From CAZTCJ01 sp964612085 (GTDB lineage: Bacteria > Pseudomonadota > Alphaproteobacteria > JAJFIK01): a stretch of 55,854 nucleotides of DNA. Positions 16,019-23,824 of this stretch are shown here, one piece after another; position 1 is the first letter of the stretch, and every line of letters starts with the position of its first letter. The position numbers were made by a program, and so were the translations under genes. A model generated the notes under the pieces. It did no database searches. It saw only the letters and a list, made by a program, of their open reading frames with translations, and had not been told where the DNA came from. The DNA lies in contig CAZTCJ010000017.1 of NCBI GenBank assembly GCA_964612085.1, positions 1-55,854 on the forward strand, given 5' to 3'.

Positions 16019-18094
16019 TCAGCCCTCGATTTTAGAAAAGTCCGCAACCGGAGCAAGCCCCGTACGGATTTGCGACAAGAGCGCCAGCCGGTTGCGCCGG
16101 ACAGACGCATCGTCCGCATTCACCGTCACCTTATCGAAAAATGCATCGACGGGCGCCCGCAAACGCGCCAACGCGCCCATGGCGGCGGCGAAATCCTCGC
16201 GGGCCCCGGCAGCCTGGGCTTCCGCGCCCGCTTCGGCGATGCGGTCGAACAAAGCCCGCTCCTCGTCCTGATCGAATAACGCCGGATCGGCCGTGCCGTC
16301 ATAGCGCGCCTTGTCTTTTTTCTCTTCGATCTTGAGGATATTGACGGCGCGTTTGTAGCCGGCCAGCAGATTGGCACCATCGTCCGTTTGCAGAAACTCA
16401 GCGAGCGCCGCCGCCCGGCGCGTGACCAGAACGAGATCGTCCTGGTCCGGCAGAGCGAACACCGCATCGATCAGATCGTGGCGGGTGCCTTGCTCGCGCA
16501 AATGCACTTTCATCCGGTCGGCGAAGAAGGAGAGGAGATCGGTACCTTTCCCCGCAACATCGATCTTGTCATTTGTGCGCTCAGTATACTGCTTCAAACC
16601 GGCAGCGAACAGATCACCCAAACGCAGACGCAGATCATTCTCTAAAATAATCCGGATCACGCCCAAGGCCGCGCGGCGCAGGGCGAACGGATCCTTCGAG
16701 CCGGTCGGTTTTTCGCCGATGGCCCAGAAGCCCGTCAGCGTATCGAGCTTGTCGGCCAAGGCGACGGCCATGCTGACCGGTTTATCCGGACAGTGATCGT
16801 TGGGACCGGCGGGCGCGTAATGATCGGCGATGGCGTCGGCCACCGCCTCCGGCTCGCCGCCATGCAGCGCATAGTAACGGCCCATCAGGCCTTGCAGTTC
16901 CGGGAATTCATAGACCATGTCGGTCACGAGATCGGCCTTGACGAGGCGCGCGGCCCGCTCCGCCTGATCCGGATCGGCGTTCACGTCTTTGGCAAGCGTG
17001 CGCGCCAGGGCGGCGACGCGCTCCACCTTCTCCGCGACCGTGCCCAGTTGCGCGTGGAACACCACGTCTTTCAGTTTGGGCAGGCGATCCTCAAGCGGCG
17101 TTTTCCGGTCCTGATCCCAGAAAAATTTTGCATCCGACAGACGGGCGCGCAGTACCCGTTCGTTACCCGCAATGATCTGTGTGCCGCCGTCCTGCGCCAC
17201 CAGATTGGCGACCGTGACGAAACGCGGGGCCAGGCGTTTGGTCTTTGGATCGCGCACGGAGAAATATTTCTGATGGCCACGCATGGCCGCCGTCAGCACT
17301 TCATCGGGCAAGTCGAGAAAGGTCTCGTCGAACCGCCCCATGAGCGCCACCGGCCATTCCACCAGACCGGTCACTTCCGCCAGCAGGCCTGGATCCTCGA
17401 CCAGCTCAAAACCCTCGTCCTTCACCAGGGCGCGGGCGTCCGCATCGATCCGGGACCGACGTTCCGCCGGATCGAGCATGACAGAACTCTCGGCCATCTT
17501 CGCCTGATACTCGTCGAGCCCCGTTACGGTGAACGGACCGCGCGCCATGAAGCGATGGCCTTCGGTCTCGTCTCCGCTTGCGATGCCCTCCACCTCGAAC
17601 GGCACGACCGTACCGCCGAACAGACAGACGATCCGGTGCAAGGGCCGCACCCAGCGCAGCCGCCCCTCGCCCCAACGCTGGGACTTGGGCCAATGGAACG
17701 ACTGGATCGTCTGAGTCACGATCCCGGCGATAACCTCCGGTGTCGGACGGCCTTTGCGTTCGATCACCGCGAAATAGACCGGGCCTTTATCCGTCTCCCG
17801 CTGTTCCACCTGATCGAGCGTGAGGCCCACGGATTTCAGAAAGCCGTCCACCGCCTTTTCCGGTGCGCCCACTTTCGGGCCCTTGCGCTCCTCGCGCAGG
17901 TCGGGCTGCTTGTCCGGCAGATCGGCGATCGCCGCCGTCAGACGGCGCGGTGTGGACCAGGTCTGGACCTCCACCGTCCCGTATCCGGCCTCCTTGAAGC
18001 CGTCCGTCAGCCTGCGGGCGAGTTCGGCTTGCGCACCTGCTTGCATGCGCGCCGGGATTTCTTCGGAAAACAGTTCGAGGAAAAGCTCAGCCAT
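16019..18094 (-). CDS. glyS: glycine--tRNA ligase beta subunit
   Basis: The 691-residue beta subunit of the bacterial alpha2beta2 glycyl-tRNA synthetase, responsible for tRNA binding. It begins MAELFLELFSEEIPARMQ, the standard N-terminus, and contains LVEWPVALMGRFDETFLDLP, AMRGHQKYFSV and the HD-like and DALR anticodon-binding regions toward the C-terminus. A strong GAGGAAAGGGG site precedes the ATG. It follows glyQ by 15 bases, so both subunits come from one mRNA. Confidence 0.97.
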   Translation of the reverse strand: MAELFLELFSEEIPARMQAGAQAELARRLTDGFKEAGYGTVEVQTWSTPRRLTAAIADLPDKQPDLREERKGPKVGAPEKAVDGFLKSVGLTLDQVEQRETDKGPVYFAVIERKGRPTPEVIAGIVTQTIQSFHWPKSQRWGEGRLRWVRPLHRIVCLFGGTVVPFEVEGIASGDETEGHRFMARGPFTVTGLDEYQAKMAESSVMLDPAERRSRIDADARALVKDEGFELVEDPGLLAEVTGLVEWPVALMGRFDETFLDLPDEVLTAAMRGHQKYFSVRDPKTKRLAPRFVTVANLVAQDGGTQIIAGNERVLRARLSDAKFFWDQDRKTPLEDRLPKLKDVVFHAQLGTVAEKVERVAALARTLAKDVNADPDQAERAARLVKADLVTDMVYEFPELQGLMGRYYALHGGEPEAVADAIADHYAPAGPNDHCPDKPVSMAVALADKLDTLTGFWAIGEKPTGSKDPFALRRAALGVIRIILENDLRLRLGDLFAAGLKQYTERTNDKIDVAGKGTDLLSFFADRMKVHLREQGTRHDLIDAVFALPDQDDLVLVTRRAAALAEFLQTDDGANLLAGYKRAVNILKIEEKKDKARYDGTADPALFDQDEERALFDRIAEAGAEAQAAGAREDFAAAMGALARLRAPVDAFFDKVTVNADDASVRRNRLALLSQIRTGLAPVADFSKIEG

Positions 18095-18109
18095 GGTGCG
18101 CCCCTTTCC

Positions 18110-19081
18110 TCACGATACGGACGGCGCGGCAGGCGCCGGTTTGGACGCCTCCGGCGACGCGCCGCCGAGCCCCGCGCCTTCCGTGCGCCCTTGGGGGCTT
18201 TCGAGCCAGGCTTGCGCGCAGCCCTTGGCGAGCGTGCGCACCCGGCCGATATAGGCCTGGCGCTCGGTCACGGAAATGACGCCGCGCGCGTCGAGCAGGT
18301 TGAACAGATGGCTCGCCTTGATGCACTGATCGTAAGCGGGCAATGCCAGCTTCGCCTTTAGCGAATGGGCGCAGGCACTTTCGGCCTCCGTAAACTGACG
18401 GAACAGAACATCCGTATCGGCATGTTCGAAATTGTAAGTTGAGAACTCCCGCTCCGACTGGTGGAACACGTCGCCATAGGTCACGCCCGCGCCGTTGAAA
18501 TCGAGATCGTAGCCGTTGTCGATGCCCTGCACATACATGGCGAGGCGCTCAAGCCCATAGGTCAGTTCGCCCGCCACCGGATCGCAGTCGAACCCGCCCA
18601 CCTGCTGAAAATACGTGAACTGAGTGACTTCCATGCCGTCGCACCAGACTTCCCAGCCCAAACCCCAGGCGCCCAGGGTCGGGCTTTCCCAATCGTCCTC
18701 GACGAAGCGGATGTCGTGGTTCGCCGGATCGATGCCCAGCGCCACGAGACTGTCGAGATAGAGGTCCTGAATGTCCGCAGGCGACGGTTTCAGGATCACC
18801 TGGAACTGATAATAGTGCTGAAAGCGGTTGGGGTTCTCGCCATAGCGCCCGTCGGTCGGCCGGCGGCAGGGCTGCACGTAAGCGGCCTTCCAGGGCTTGG
18901 GCCCAAGGGCGCGCAAGGTGGTCGCCGGGTGAAAGGTGCCCGCGCCCATTTCCAGATCGTAGGGCTGCAGCAGGACGCAACCGCGCTCCGCCCAATAGCG
19001 TTGCAGGGTCAGGATCAAGCCTTGGAAGGAGGTGTCGGCACCAGAGTCGGAGCGGGGGCCGGACGCCGTTTTGCGCGTCAT
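18110..19081 (-). CDS. glyQ: glycine--tRNA ligase alpha subunit
   Basis: The 323-residue catalytic alpha subunit of glycyl-tRNA synthetase (class II). It includes the typical FQGLILTLQRYWAERGCVLLQPYDLEMGAG region (cited in part), the AAYVQPCRRPTDGRYGENPNR motif (in part), FQVILKPSP, and GLGWEVWCDGMEVTQFTYFQQ (in part). The last 25 or so residues form a Pro/Ala/Gly-rich tail that is probably disordered. The ATG at 19081 (MTRKTASGP) is the most likely start; the frame stays open upstream without homologous content. Glycine charging here and the glycine cleavage operon later in the window share the same metabolite. Confidence 0.96.
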   Translation of the reverse strand: MTRKTASGPRSDSGADTSFQGLILTLQRYWAERGCVLLQPYDLEMGAGTFHPATTLRALGPKPWKAAYVQPCRRPTDGRYGENPNRFQHYYQFQVILKPSPADIQDLYLDSLVALGIDPANHDIRFVEDDWESPTLGAWGLGWEVWCDGMEVTQFTYFQQVGGFDCDPVAGELTYGLERLAMYVQGIDNGYDLDFNGAGVTYGDVFHQSEREFSTYNFEHADTDVLFRQFTEAESACAHSLKAKLALPAYDQCIKASHLFNLLDARGVISVTERQAYIGRVRTLAKGCAQAWLESPQGRTEGAGLGGASPEASKPAPAAPSVS

Positions 19082-19233
19082 GGGAAACCACACGATGTTC
19101 GAAAACAAAGGACCGGGTTCGATAACAAAAAACCGGTGCGGGCCGGTAGAACCCGCACGGTCAACGGCCCGAAAATACACGTTTTCCGCGTTCCATCGAC
19201 CAAGCCGGACCGTAGCGATGCACTGCAAAACGG

Positions 19234-19491
19234 TCAATGACGGGATGGGGGACCGTAAGGACAATCCTGGCGGCCGCAGCCATGGGTCAGGCTTTGGGGC
19301 CGGAAGGTCTGGCAGACCGGGCATTCACGCATGTCTTCCACGGGACGCGTCTTTTGAGAGCCCGTCTGGGCGCGGGCGCGGCTTTGCGCGTTCTTGACCG
19401 CTTCCCGGCGCTCTTCGTTCATGGCGCGCAGGGACTTGAAGGCGAGATAGCCTGCGACGATCAGCAGGAATGTCACGAACAGATTGGCCAT
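19234..19491 (-). CDS. small membrane-anchored protein with a four-cysteine zinc-ribbon-like tail
   Basis: I recognise no named family. The 85-residue product has one N-terminal membrane helix (about residues 3-19, LFVTFLLIVAGYLAF), a charged stretch of about 35 residues, and a C-terminal C-x2-C-x11-C-x4-C pattern (Cys57, Cys60, Cys72, Cys77) with His70. This looks like a small zinc-binding knuckle on the cytoplasmic or periplasmic side of the membrane. It is followed by glyQ after a 152-base gap and preceded by the S49 peptidase gene after 63 bases, all on the same strand. The conserved setting between the two suggests a real gene. Confidence 0.7.
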   Translation of the reverse strand: MANLFVTFLLIVAGYLAFKSLRAMNEERREAVKNAQSRARAQTGSQKTRPVEDMRECPVCQTFRPQSLTHGCGRQDCPYGPPSRH

Positions 19492-19554
19492 AGCCTTACT
19501 CTTGGGTCGCCATTGTGGCCGTTTTAAAGACCCTCAAGGGGCCCTCCAGCAGCC

Positions 19555-20412
19555 TTAAAGACCATAACGCGCCCAATAGGCCTGTGTCTCCGCTGTTTCG
19601 ATCAGATCGCGAGCGCTGAACAGTCCCGCGCCGCCATAGCCTTGGCTCTGGCCCGACAACAGGCGGCGCAGCATGGATCCGGACTGCTTGGTGAACACCT
19701 TGAGCTTGACCTCGTCGCCATAGCGGGAGCGCATGACCGAGCGCAGATCGCCGATGCCGTCGATCAGGCCCAGCTTCTTGGCCTCCTCGCCCGCCCAAAA
19801 GGCGCCGGAAAACAGCTCCGTCTCATCGGCGCCGGCGATCTTGGCGCCCCGGCGGGTCCGCACATGGGTCTTAAAGGCCTCATGAACGCTCTCCTGGATC
19901 GCCTTGAGGCGCTCGATATCCTTGGGGTCTTCCGGCAGGAAGGGATCGAGCGTGCTCTTGTTCTCCCCGGCCGCGTAGACCCGCCGCTCGACGCCGAAGC
20001 GCTCCAGAAGCCCCGGAAAACCGAAGCCCGCGGAAATCACCCCGATGGAGCCGACGATGGAGGAGGCGTCGGCATAGATCTCATCGCCCGCGCAGGCCAG
20101 CCAGTAGCCGCCGGACGCCCCCACATCTTCCACGAACGCGAAGACCGTTTTCTCGTGCTCGACGGCGAGCGCGCGGATGCGGTCGTGAATGAGCGCGCTC
20201 TGCACGGGCGAGCCGCCGGGCGAATTGATGATCAGCGCCACCGCCTTGGCGGGTTTGCAGGTAAAGGCCTGCTCCAGCGGTCTTGCGACCCCGGCCAGGT
20301 TCAGGCCCTGCTCGAACCGGCCGCCTGAGGCAATGACGCCCGTCAACCGGACTACCGCCACGACCGGCGCCGGGTCCATGCCCGGCATCCAGGATTTCAC
20401 AGTTTCAAACAT
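19555..20412 (-). CDS. S49-family serine peptidase (SppA/SohB-like)
   Basis: A 285-residue Clp-fold peptidase. The nucleophile is Ser100 in EDVGASGGYWLA and the general-base Lys is Lys152 in AAGENKSTLDPF, the Ser-Lys dyad of the SppA group. The oxyanion region INSPGGSP is at 63-70. Known members degrade signal peptides or membrane-protein fragments. This one lacks the usual N-terminal membrane anchor: the first 25 residues (MFETVKSWMPGMDPAPVV) contain no hydrophobic helix. It may be cytosolic or attach peripherally. It lies between the TrmN6-like gene and the small membrane protein in one minus-strand series. Confidence 0.9.
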   Translation of the reverse strand: MFETVKSWMPGMDPAPVVAVVRLTGVIASGGRFEQGLNLAGVARPLEQAFTCKPAKAVALIINSPGGSPVQSALIHDRIRALAVEHEKTVFAFVEDVGASGGYWLACAGDEIYADASSIVGSIGVISAGFGFPGLLERFGVERRVYAAGENKSTLDPFLPEDPKDIERLKAIQESVHEAFKTHVRTRRGAKIAGADETELFSGAFWAGEEAKKLGLIDGIGDLRSVMRSRYGDEVKLKVFTKQSGSMLRRLLSGQSQGYGGAGLFSARDLIETAETQAYWARYGL

Positions 20413-20471
20413 GAGCCTGACCTATGATTTGAAGGAGCGATCCACAAGACACCGCAGACGCGTTTATTTGT

Positions 20472-21260
20472 CTAGCTGAGAGAAAGGCCCGCGCCGTCCC
20501 GGGTGATGGCCTGGAGCGCCGGTGTCGGGCCGCCGTCAGACCCGTGGAGCACGAGCCCCGGCGACAGCTTGGCGCCGGTCTGGAGGCCTTTGCGGCCCGT
20601 CACCATGACCCGCTTGGCGGCCTCCCCGGCCGCGGGCCACAGCGGAAACACCACGATCTCCCCCACGCCCTTAGTCAAACTCTTCAGTATGCGGTCGAGC
20701 TTGTCGGCCCGGTGGATCAGGGTCAGCCGCCCCTTGGGCTTCAACCGGCGCATGGAAAAGGCGAGCCATTCGTCAAGGTCCGGCCCCGCCGCCTCGCCCG
20801 CATGGGCCCGGGCGCGGGCGGCATGGGGAGAGCGGTTGCCCTCGTCCGGCGATCCGTAAGGCGGGTTGAGAACCACCTGGTCGAAACCGGCTGCCGCGAT
20901 GGCGGGCGGCGGCGCCTGAATGTCTCCCGCCAGAATGGAAACGCGCTCGCCCAGACCGTTTTCGGCGATGTTCGCTTGAGCCAGCGCACAGGCGGTTTCA
21001 TCAAGTTCCAGACCGATGATCCGGACACCGTCAAGCCGCGAGGCTGCGCACAAGGCGACCGTGCCGACGCCGGCCCCGGGCTCGAACACGGTCTCGCCCG
21101 GACGGGCGGTCAGGCTCGCGGCCAGCAGCACGGAATCGAGCCCGGCCCGGAAACCGTCGCGAGGCTGACAAATGGTCAACCGGCCGCCCAGGAAACTGTC
21201 GCGGGTCACCTTTTCGTGATCCAGCAGAGGGCATGACAGGCGCGGGTCCGGACCGTTCAC
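20472..21260 (-). CDS. TrmN6-like adenine-N6 methyltransferase (tRNA1(Val) A37 type)
   Basis: A 262-residue SAM-dependent methyltransferase. It has the SAM-binding motif VFEPGAGVGTVAL and the catalytic NPPY motif (VVLNPPYGSPDEG) of N6-adenine methylases. N-terminal LGGRLTICQPRDGFRAGLDSVLLA (cited in part) matches the YfiC/TrmN6 family that modifies A37 of tRNA1(Val). I chose the GTG at 21260 because it overlaps the TGA stop of the DUF2007 gene by four bases (GTGA) and starts just before the conserved domain. The frame upstream is antisense noise. It is co-transcribed with the DUF2007 gene. Confidence 0.88.
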   Translation of the reverse strand: MNGPDPRLSCPLLDHEKVTRDSFLGGRLTICQPRDGFRAGLDSVLLAASLTARPGETVFEPGAGVGTVALCAASRLDGVRIIGLELDETACALAQANIAENGLGERVSILAGDIQAPPPAIAAAGFDQVVLNPPYGSPDEGNRSPHAARARAHAGEAAGPDLDEWLAFSMRRLKPKGRLTLIHRADKLDRILKSLTKGVGEIVVFPLWPAAGEAAKRVMVTGRKGLQTGAKLSPGLVLHGSDGGPTPALQAITRDGAGLSLS

Positions 21261-21478
21261 GACGAATCTCCACGATCCGCCTTGGCCTGCTGCACAAGGA
21301 TACGGGCGCGGGATTCGTCTTCTTCGGCGACCATCAAACGGCGGGGCAGAATACCCAAACTGCCTTCCAAAACGCTCATATGCTCGTCCAGCAGGACCGA
21401 ATCGATCCCCTGGTCTTTGAGCAGGGCACGGACAAACGAAAGAAAGACGACGTCGTTGGTCTTCAAGATTTCGCGCAT
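21257..21478 (-). CDS. DUF2007-domain small protein
   Basis: A 73-residue protein matching the DUF2007 (putative signal-transducing) pattern: MREILKTNDVVFLSFVRALL, then IDSVLLDEHMSVLEGSLG, then RRLMVAEEDESRARILV. The fold resembles the PII/ACT-like ferredoxin type; no function is established. It is the first gene of the minus-strand series toward the TrmN6-like gene and is divergent from the polyprenyl synthase. The 159-base divergent region contains the short hairpin GTCTG-TTTT-CAGAC (21521-21534). Confidence 0.85.
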   Translation of the reverse strand: MREILKTNDVVFLSFVRALLKDQGIDSVLLDEHMSVLEGSLGILPRRLMVAEEDESRARILVQQAKADRGDSS

Positions 21479-21637
21479 CAGTCCGGCCGCTCCCTTGAAC
21501 GCACAGTGCGTGACCGGTATGTCTGTTTTCAGACAAAGACCATACGCGGACTGTGCTTATTCCTGCGTCACTTGACCATGTTACGCAAAGCTTTGTTTTG
21601 TCGTAACCCGGGATATCTTGGGCCAACGCGATAATGA

Positions 21638-22663
21638 ATGGGTAGAAACGTGGTCCTGCCTTTGGCCAGCGAACATGACGATAGCGAAGCTCCGATCGAA
21701 CGGCTGACATCGCTCCTGCGGTCGGATCTCGATGCGGTCAACGCCGTTATCATCGACAGAATGTACAGCTCGGTCGAGCTGATCCCCAAGCTCGCCGGGT
21801 ATCTGGTGCAGTCGGGGGGCAAGCGCCTGCGCCCGCTCCTCACCCTGGCGGCGGCCGAGATGTGCGGCTACCGGGGCGACGGCCATGTGAGGCTTGCGGC
21901 GGCGGTCGAATTCATTCACACCGCGACCCTGCTGCACGACGACGTGGTGGACCGCAGCGAACTGCGCCGGGGCAATCCCACGGCCAATATCGTCTGGGGC
22001 AACAAGGCGAGCGTGCTCGTCGGCGATTTCCTGTTCTCCCGCTCCTTCAAGCTGATGGTGGAAGTGGGGGATCTTCAGGTCCTCGATATTCTCTCGACCG
22101 CCGCCGCCGTCATCGCCGAAGGCGAAGTGATGCAGCTTGCCGCCGCCAACAACATGGCCACGACGGAAGACACCTATCTGCAGGTGATCGAAGCCAAGAC
22201 CGCGACCCTGTTCGCCGCCGCCGCCCAGGTCGGCGCGGTGATTGCAGGCCGTCCGCATGAAGAAGAAAAAGCGCTGCGCAGCTTCGGCATGAATCTGGGC
22301 ATCGCCTTCCAGCTCGTGGACGATGCGCTCGATTATGCGGGCAAGGAAGCCACCCTCGGCAAGACCGTGGGCGACGATTTCGCCGACGGCAAGATCACGC
22401 TGCCCGTGGTGCTCGCCTACCGGCAGGGTACGGATGAAGAACGCGCCTTCTGGAAGCGCTGTCTGGAAGACCGCGATTATGGCGACAATGATCTGGCCCA
22501 TGCCGTGAGCCTGATCGAACGCCACGGCGCCATCGCCGAGACGCTCGACCGGGCGCGCGGCTATGGCGAGATCGCGACAAAGGCGCTGGACGTCTTTCCC
22601 GAAAGTCCGCTGCGCCAGTCGCTGTTCGACATGATCGCGTTCAATCTGGCCCGGGCGCGGTAA
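21638..22663 (+). CDS. ispB: all-trans polyprenyl (probably octaprenyl/decaprenyl) diphosphate synthase
   Basis: Extends farnesyl diphosphate with isopentenyl diphosphate to give the ubiquinone side chain. The 341-residue protein has both aspartate-rich motifs: LLHDDVVDRSELRRG (first DDxxD) and FQLVDDALDYAG (second), plus GGKRLRPLL and GDFLFSRSFKLMV. Small residues before the first motif fit a long-chain product, but chain length cannot be read safely. The ATG at 21638 is used; a GTG at 21650 is a possible shorter start. It is divergent from the DUF2007 gene and converges on ispE across a palindromic repeat island. Confidence 0.92.
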   Translation: MGRNVVLPLASEHDDSEAPIERLTSLLRSDLDAVNAVIIDRMYSSVELIPKLAGYLVQSGGKRLRPLLTLAAAEMCGYRGDGHVRLAAAVEFIHTATLLHDDVVDRSELRRGNPTANIVWGNKASVLVGDFLFSRSFKLMVEVGDLQVLDILSTAAAVIAEGEVMQLAAANNMATTEDTYLQVIEAKTATLFAAAAQVGAVIAGRPHEEEKALRSFGMNLGIAFQLVDDALDYAGKEATLGKTVGDDFADGKITLPVVLAYRQGTDEERAFWKRCLEDRDYGDNDLAHAVSLIERHGAIAETLDRARGYGEIATKALDVFPESPLRQSLFDMIAFNLARAR

Positions 22664-22692
22664 AATTTCATCTTTTTACGGATTAATTGGCA

Positions 22693-22760
22693 GGGTGCAG
22701 TGCACGGCAGCGAAATGCACGGTTCCGCTGTCGTGCACTGCGCTTGCGCTTAGTGCACCC
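22693..22760. repeat. palindromic intergenic repeat A
   Basis: Nested inverted repeats: outer arms GGGTGCA (22693-22699) and TGCACCC (22754-22760), then GTGCAC (22700-22705) with GTGCAC (22733-22738), and CAGCG (22708-22712) with CGCTG (22726-22730). The TGCACCCTACG ending is like dispersed extragenic elements of GC-rich proteobacteria. There is no coding content. I infer a REP- or MITE-like remnant. Confidence 0.65.
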
Positions 22761-22775
22761 TACGGTTTCGTATCC

Positions 22776-22846
22776 TAGAGCGTTTTCAGCAGTGAGCACC
22801 AGCGAACATGTGCGTTCGGCTTCGCCTCACTGCGGTTCGAAAACGC
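22776..22846. repeat. palindromic intergenic repeat B (TAGAGCGTTTTC type)
   Basis: Arms GCGTTTTC (22780-22787) and GAAAACGC (22839-22846) enclose CAGTGAG (22790-22796) and CTCACTG (22826-22832). The leading TAGAGCG is shared with repeat C, so both probably belong to one dispersed palindromic family. An RNA copy would form a long interrupted hairpin. Confidence 0.65.
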
Positions 22847-22861
22847 GACAAAGCAAAGGCA

Positions 22862-22903
22862 TAGAGCGTATTCAATGATCTGGACTTCATTGAATACGCT
22901 CTA
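22862..22903. repeat. palindromic intergenic repeat C, overlapping the ispE stop codon
   Basis: A perfect 17-base inverted repeat: TAGAGCGTATTCAATGA (22862-22878) and its complement (22887-22903), with an 8-base loop. The last three bases (22901-22903) are the TAG stop codon of ispE on the minus strand. The hairpin lies at the convergent ends of ispB and ispE and may also serve as a transcription barrier for both. Confidence 0.8.
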
Positions 22904-23824
22904 GTCGCCTTTAAGCCCCGTCATCGGCGGGGCTTCGCGCAGGATTTTGCCCGCCCTGACCCACCAGGACGGCTGGGCCAGGCTCAACCGTCTTTCGGCC
23001 TCCATTGCCGCGTCTTGACTGTCGAACAGGCCGAAACAAGTGCCGCCGCTGCCCGACATGCGCGCCAGGCGGCAGTCCGGCAGGATACGGATCTCTTCGA
23101 GCACCTCGCGAATATCCGGCGCGACGGTGAGGGCCGAGGCCTCCAGATCGTTCCGTGTGCTTTTCAAGACATCGAGCAGGCGGTCCATATCCGACAGATC
23201 GCCGGCCTGCATGGCCGGGCTCGGTCTGGGGTCGAACCGGCTGGGATCGAGCCCCTTGAAGACGGCGCCGGTGGACACGCCCGTGCCGGAATTGACCAGC
23301 ACCAGCCAGGCCTCCGGCAAAGGCGGCGCGGGCCGCAATGTCTCCCCGATGCCTTCCACCAGCATGGGCGCGGCGCTGAGGCAGACCGGCACGTCGGCGC
23401 CGAGATCGAGGCCGATTTCCCGTAAGACGGCCGTATCGGCGGGCAAATCCCAATGGCGGGCCAGCAGGCGCAAGGCTGCCGCCGCATCCGTGGAGCCGCC
23501 GCCGATGCCTGAGGCCACCGGCAAATGCTTGTCCAGATGGACCGCGCCGCCCCAGGCCCGTTTGCCGGTCCCCAGACGGGCTTTCAAGGCGCCGGCGGCC
23601 TTGTGAACCAGGTTTCCGGTGAGCGGTTCGGCCTTCAGGACCGGCCCGAACGGGCCGCCAATGGTCAGATCGAGTTTGTCGGCGGGCCGGACGCTCAAAC
23701 GGTCGCCCACATCGACAAACACGATGAGGCTTTCCAGCTCGTGATAGCCGTCCGGGCGGCGGGCCAGAACGTGCAGGAACAGATTGACCTTGGCGGGCGC
23801 GAAAACCGCCAGCCCGTCGCTCAT
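22901..23824 (-). CDS. ispE: 4-diphosphocytidyl-2-C-methyl-D-erythritol kinase
   Basis: GHMP kinase that phosphorylates CDP-methylerythritol in the MEP isoprenoid pathway. The 307-residue protein starts MSDGLAVFAPAKVNLFLHV, with substrate residues in APAKVNL. It has the ATP loop LPVASGIGGGSTDAAAAL and the third GHMP motif RMSGSGGTCFGLF. The ATG at 23824 overlaps the TGA stop of the upstream TPR gene by four bases. The final codons read TGLKGD-stop, and the TAG stop is part of palindromic repeat C, so the C-terminus may have been reset by the repeat. It works with ispH at the end of the window and with the polyprenyl synthase next door. Confidence 0.96.
   Translation of the reverse strand: MSDGLAVFAPAKVNLFLHVLARRPDGYHELESLIVFVDVGDRLSVRPADKLDLTIGGPFGPVLKAEPLTGNLVHKAAGALKARLGTGKRAWGGAVHLDKHLPVASGIGGGSTDAAAALRLLARHWDLPADTAVLREIGLDLGADVPVCLSAAPMLVEGIGETLRPAPPLPEAWLVLVNSGTGVSTGAVFKGLDPSRFDPRPSPAMQAGDLSDMDRLLDVLKSTRNDLEASALTVAPDIREVLEEIRILPDCRLARMSGSGGTCFGLFDSQDAAMEAERRLSLAQPSWWVRAGKILREAPPMTGLKGD

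Noticed and set aside
21580..21607. GTTACG...CGTAAC inverted repeat with central CAAAGCTTTG upstream of ispB
   Set aside because: Arms are only six bases and no matching copy or regulator was seen, so I did not list it as an operator.
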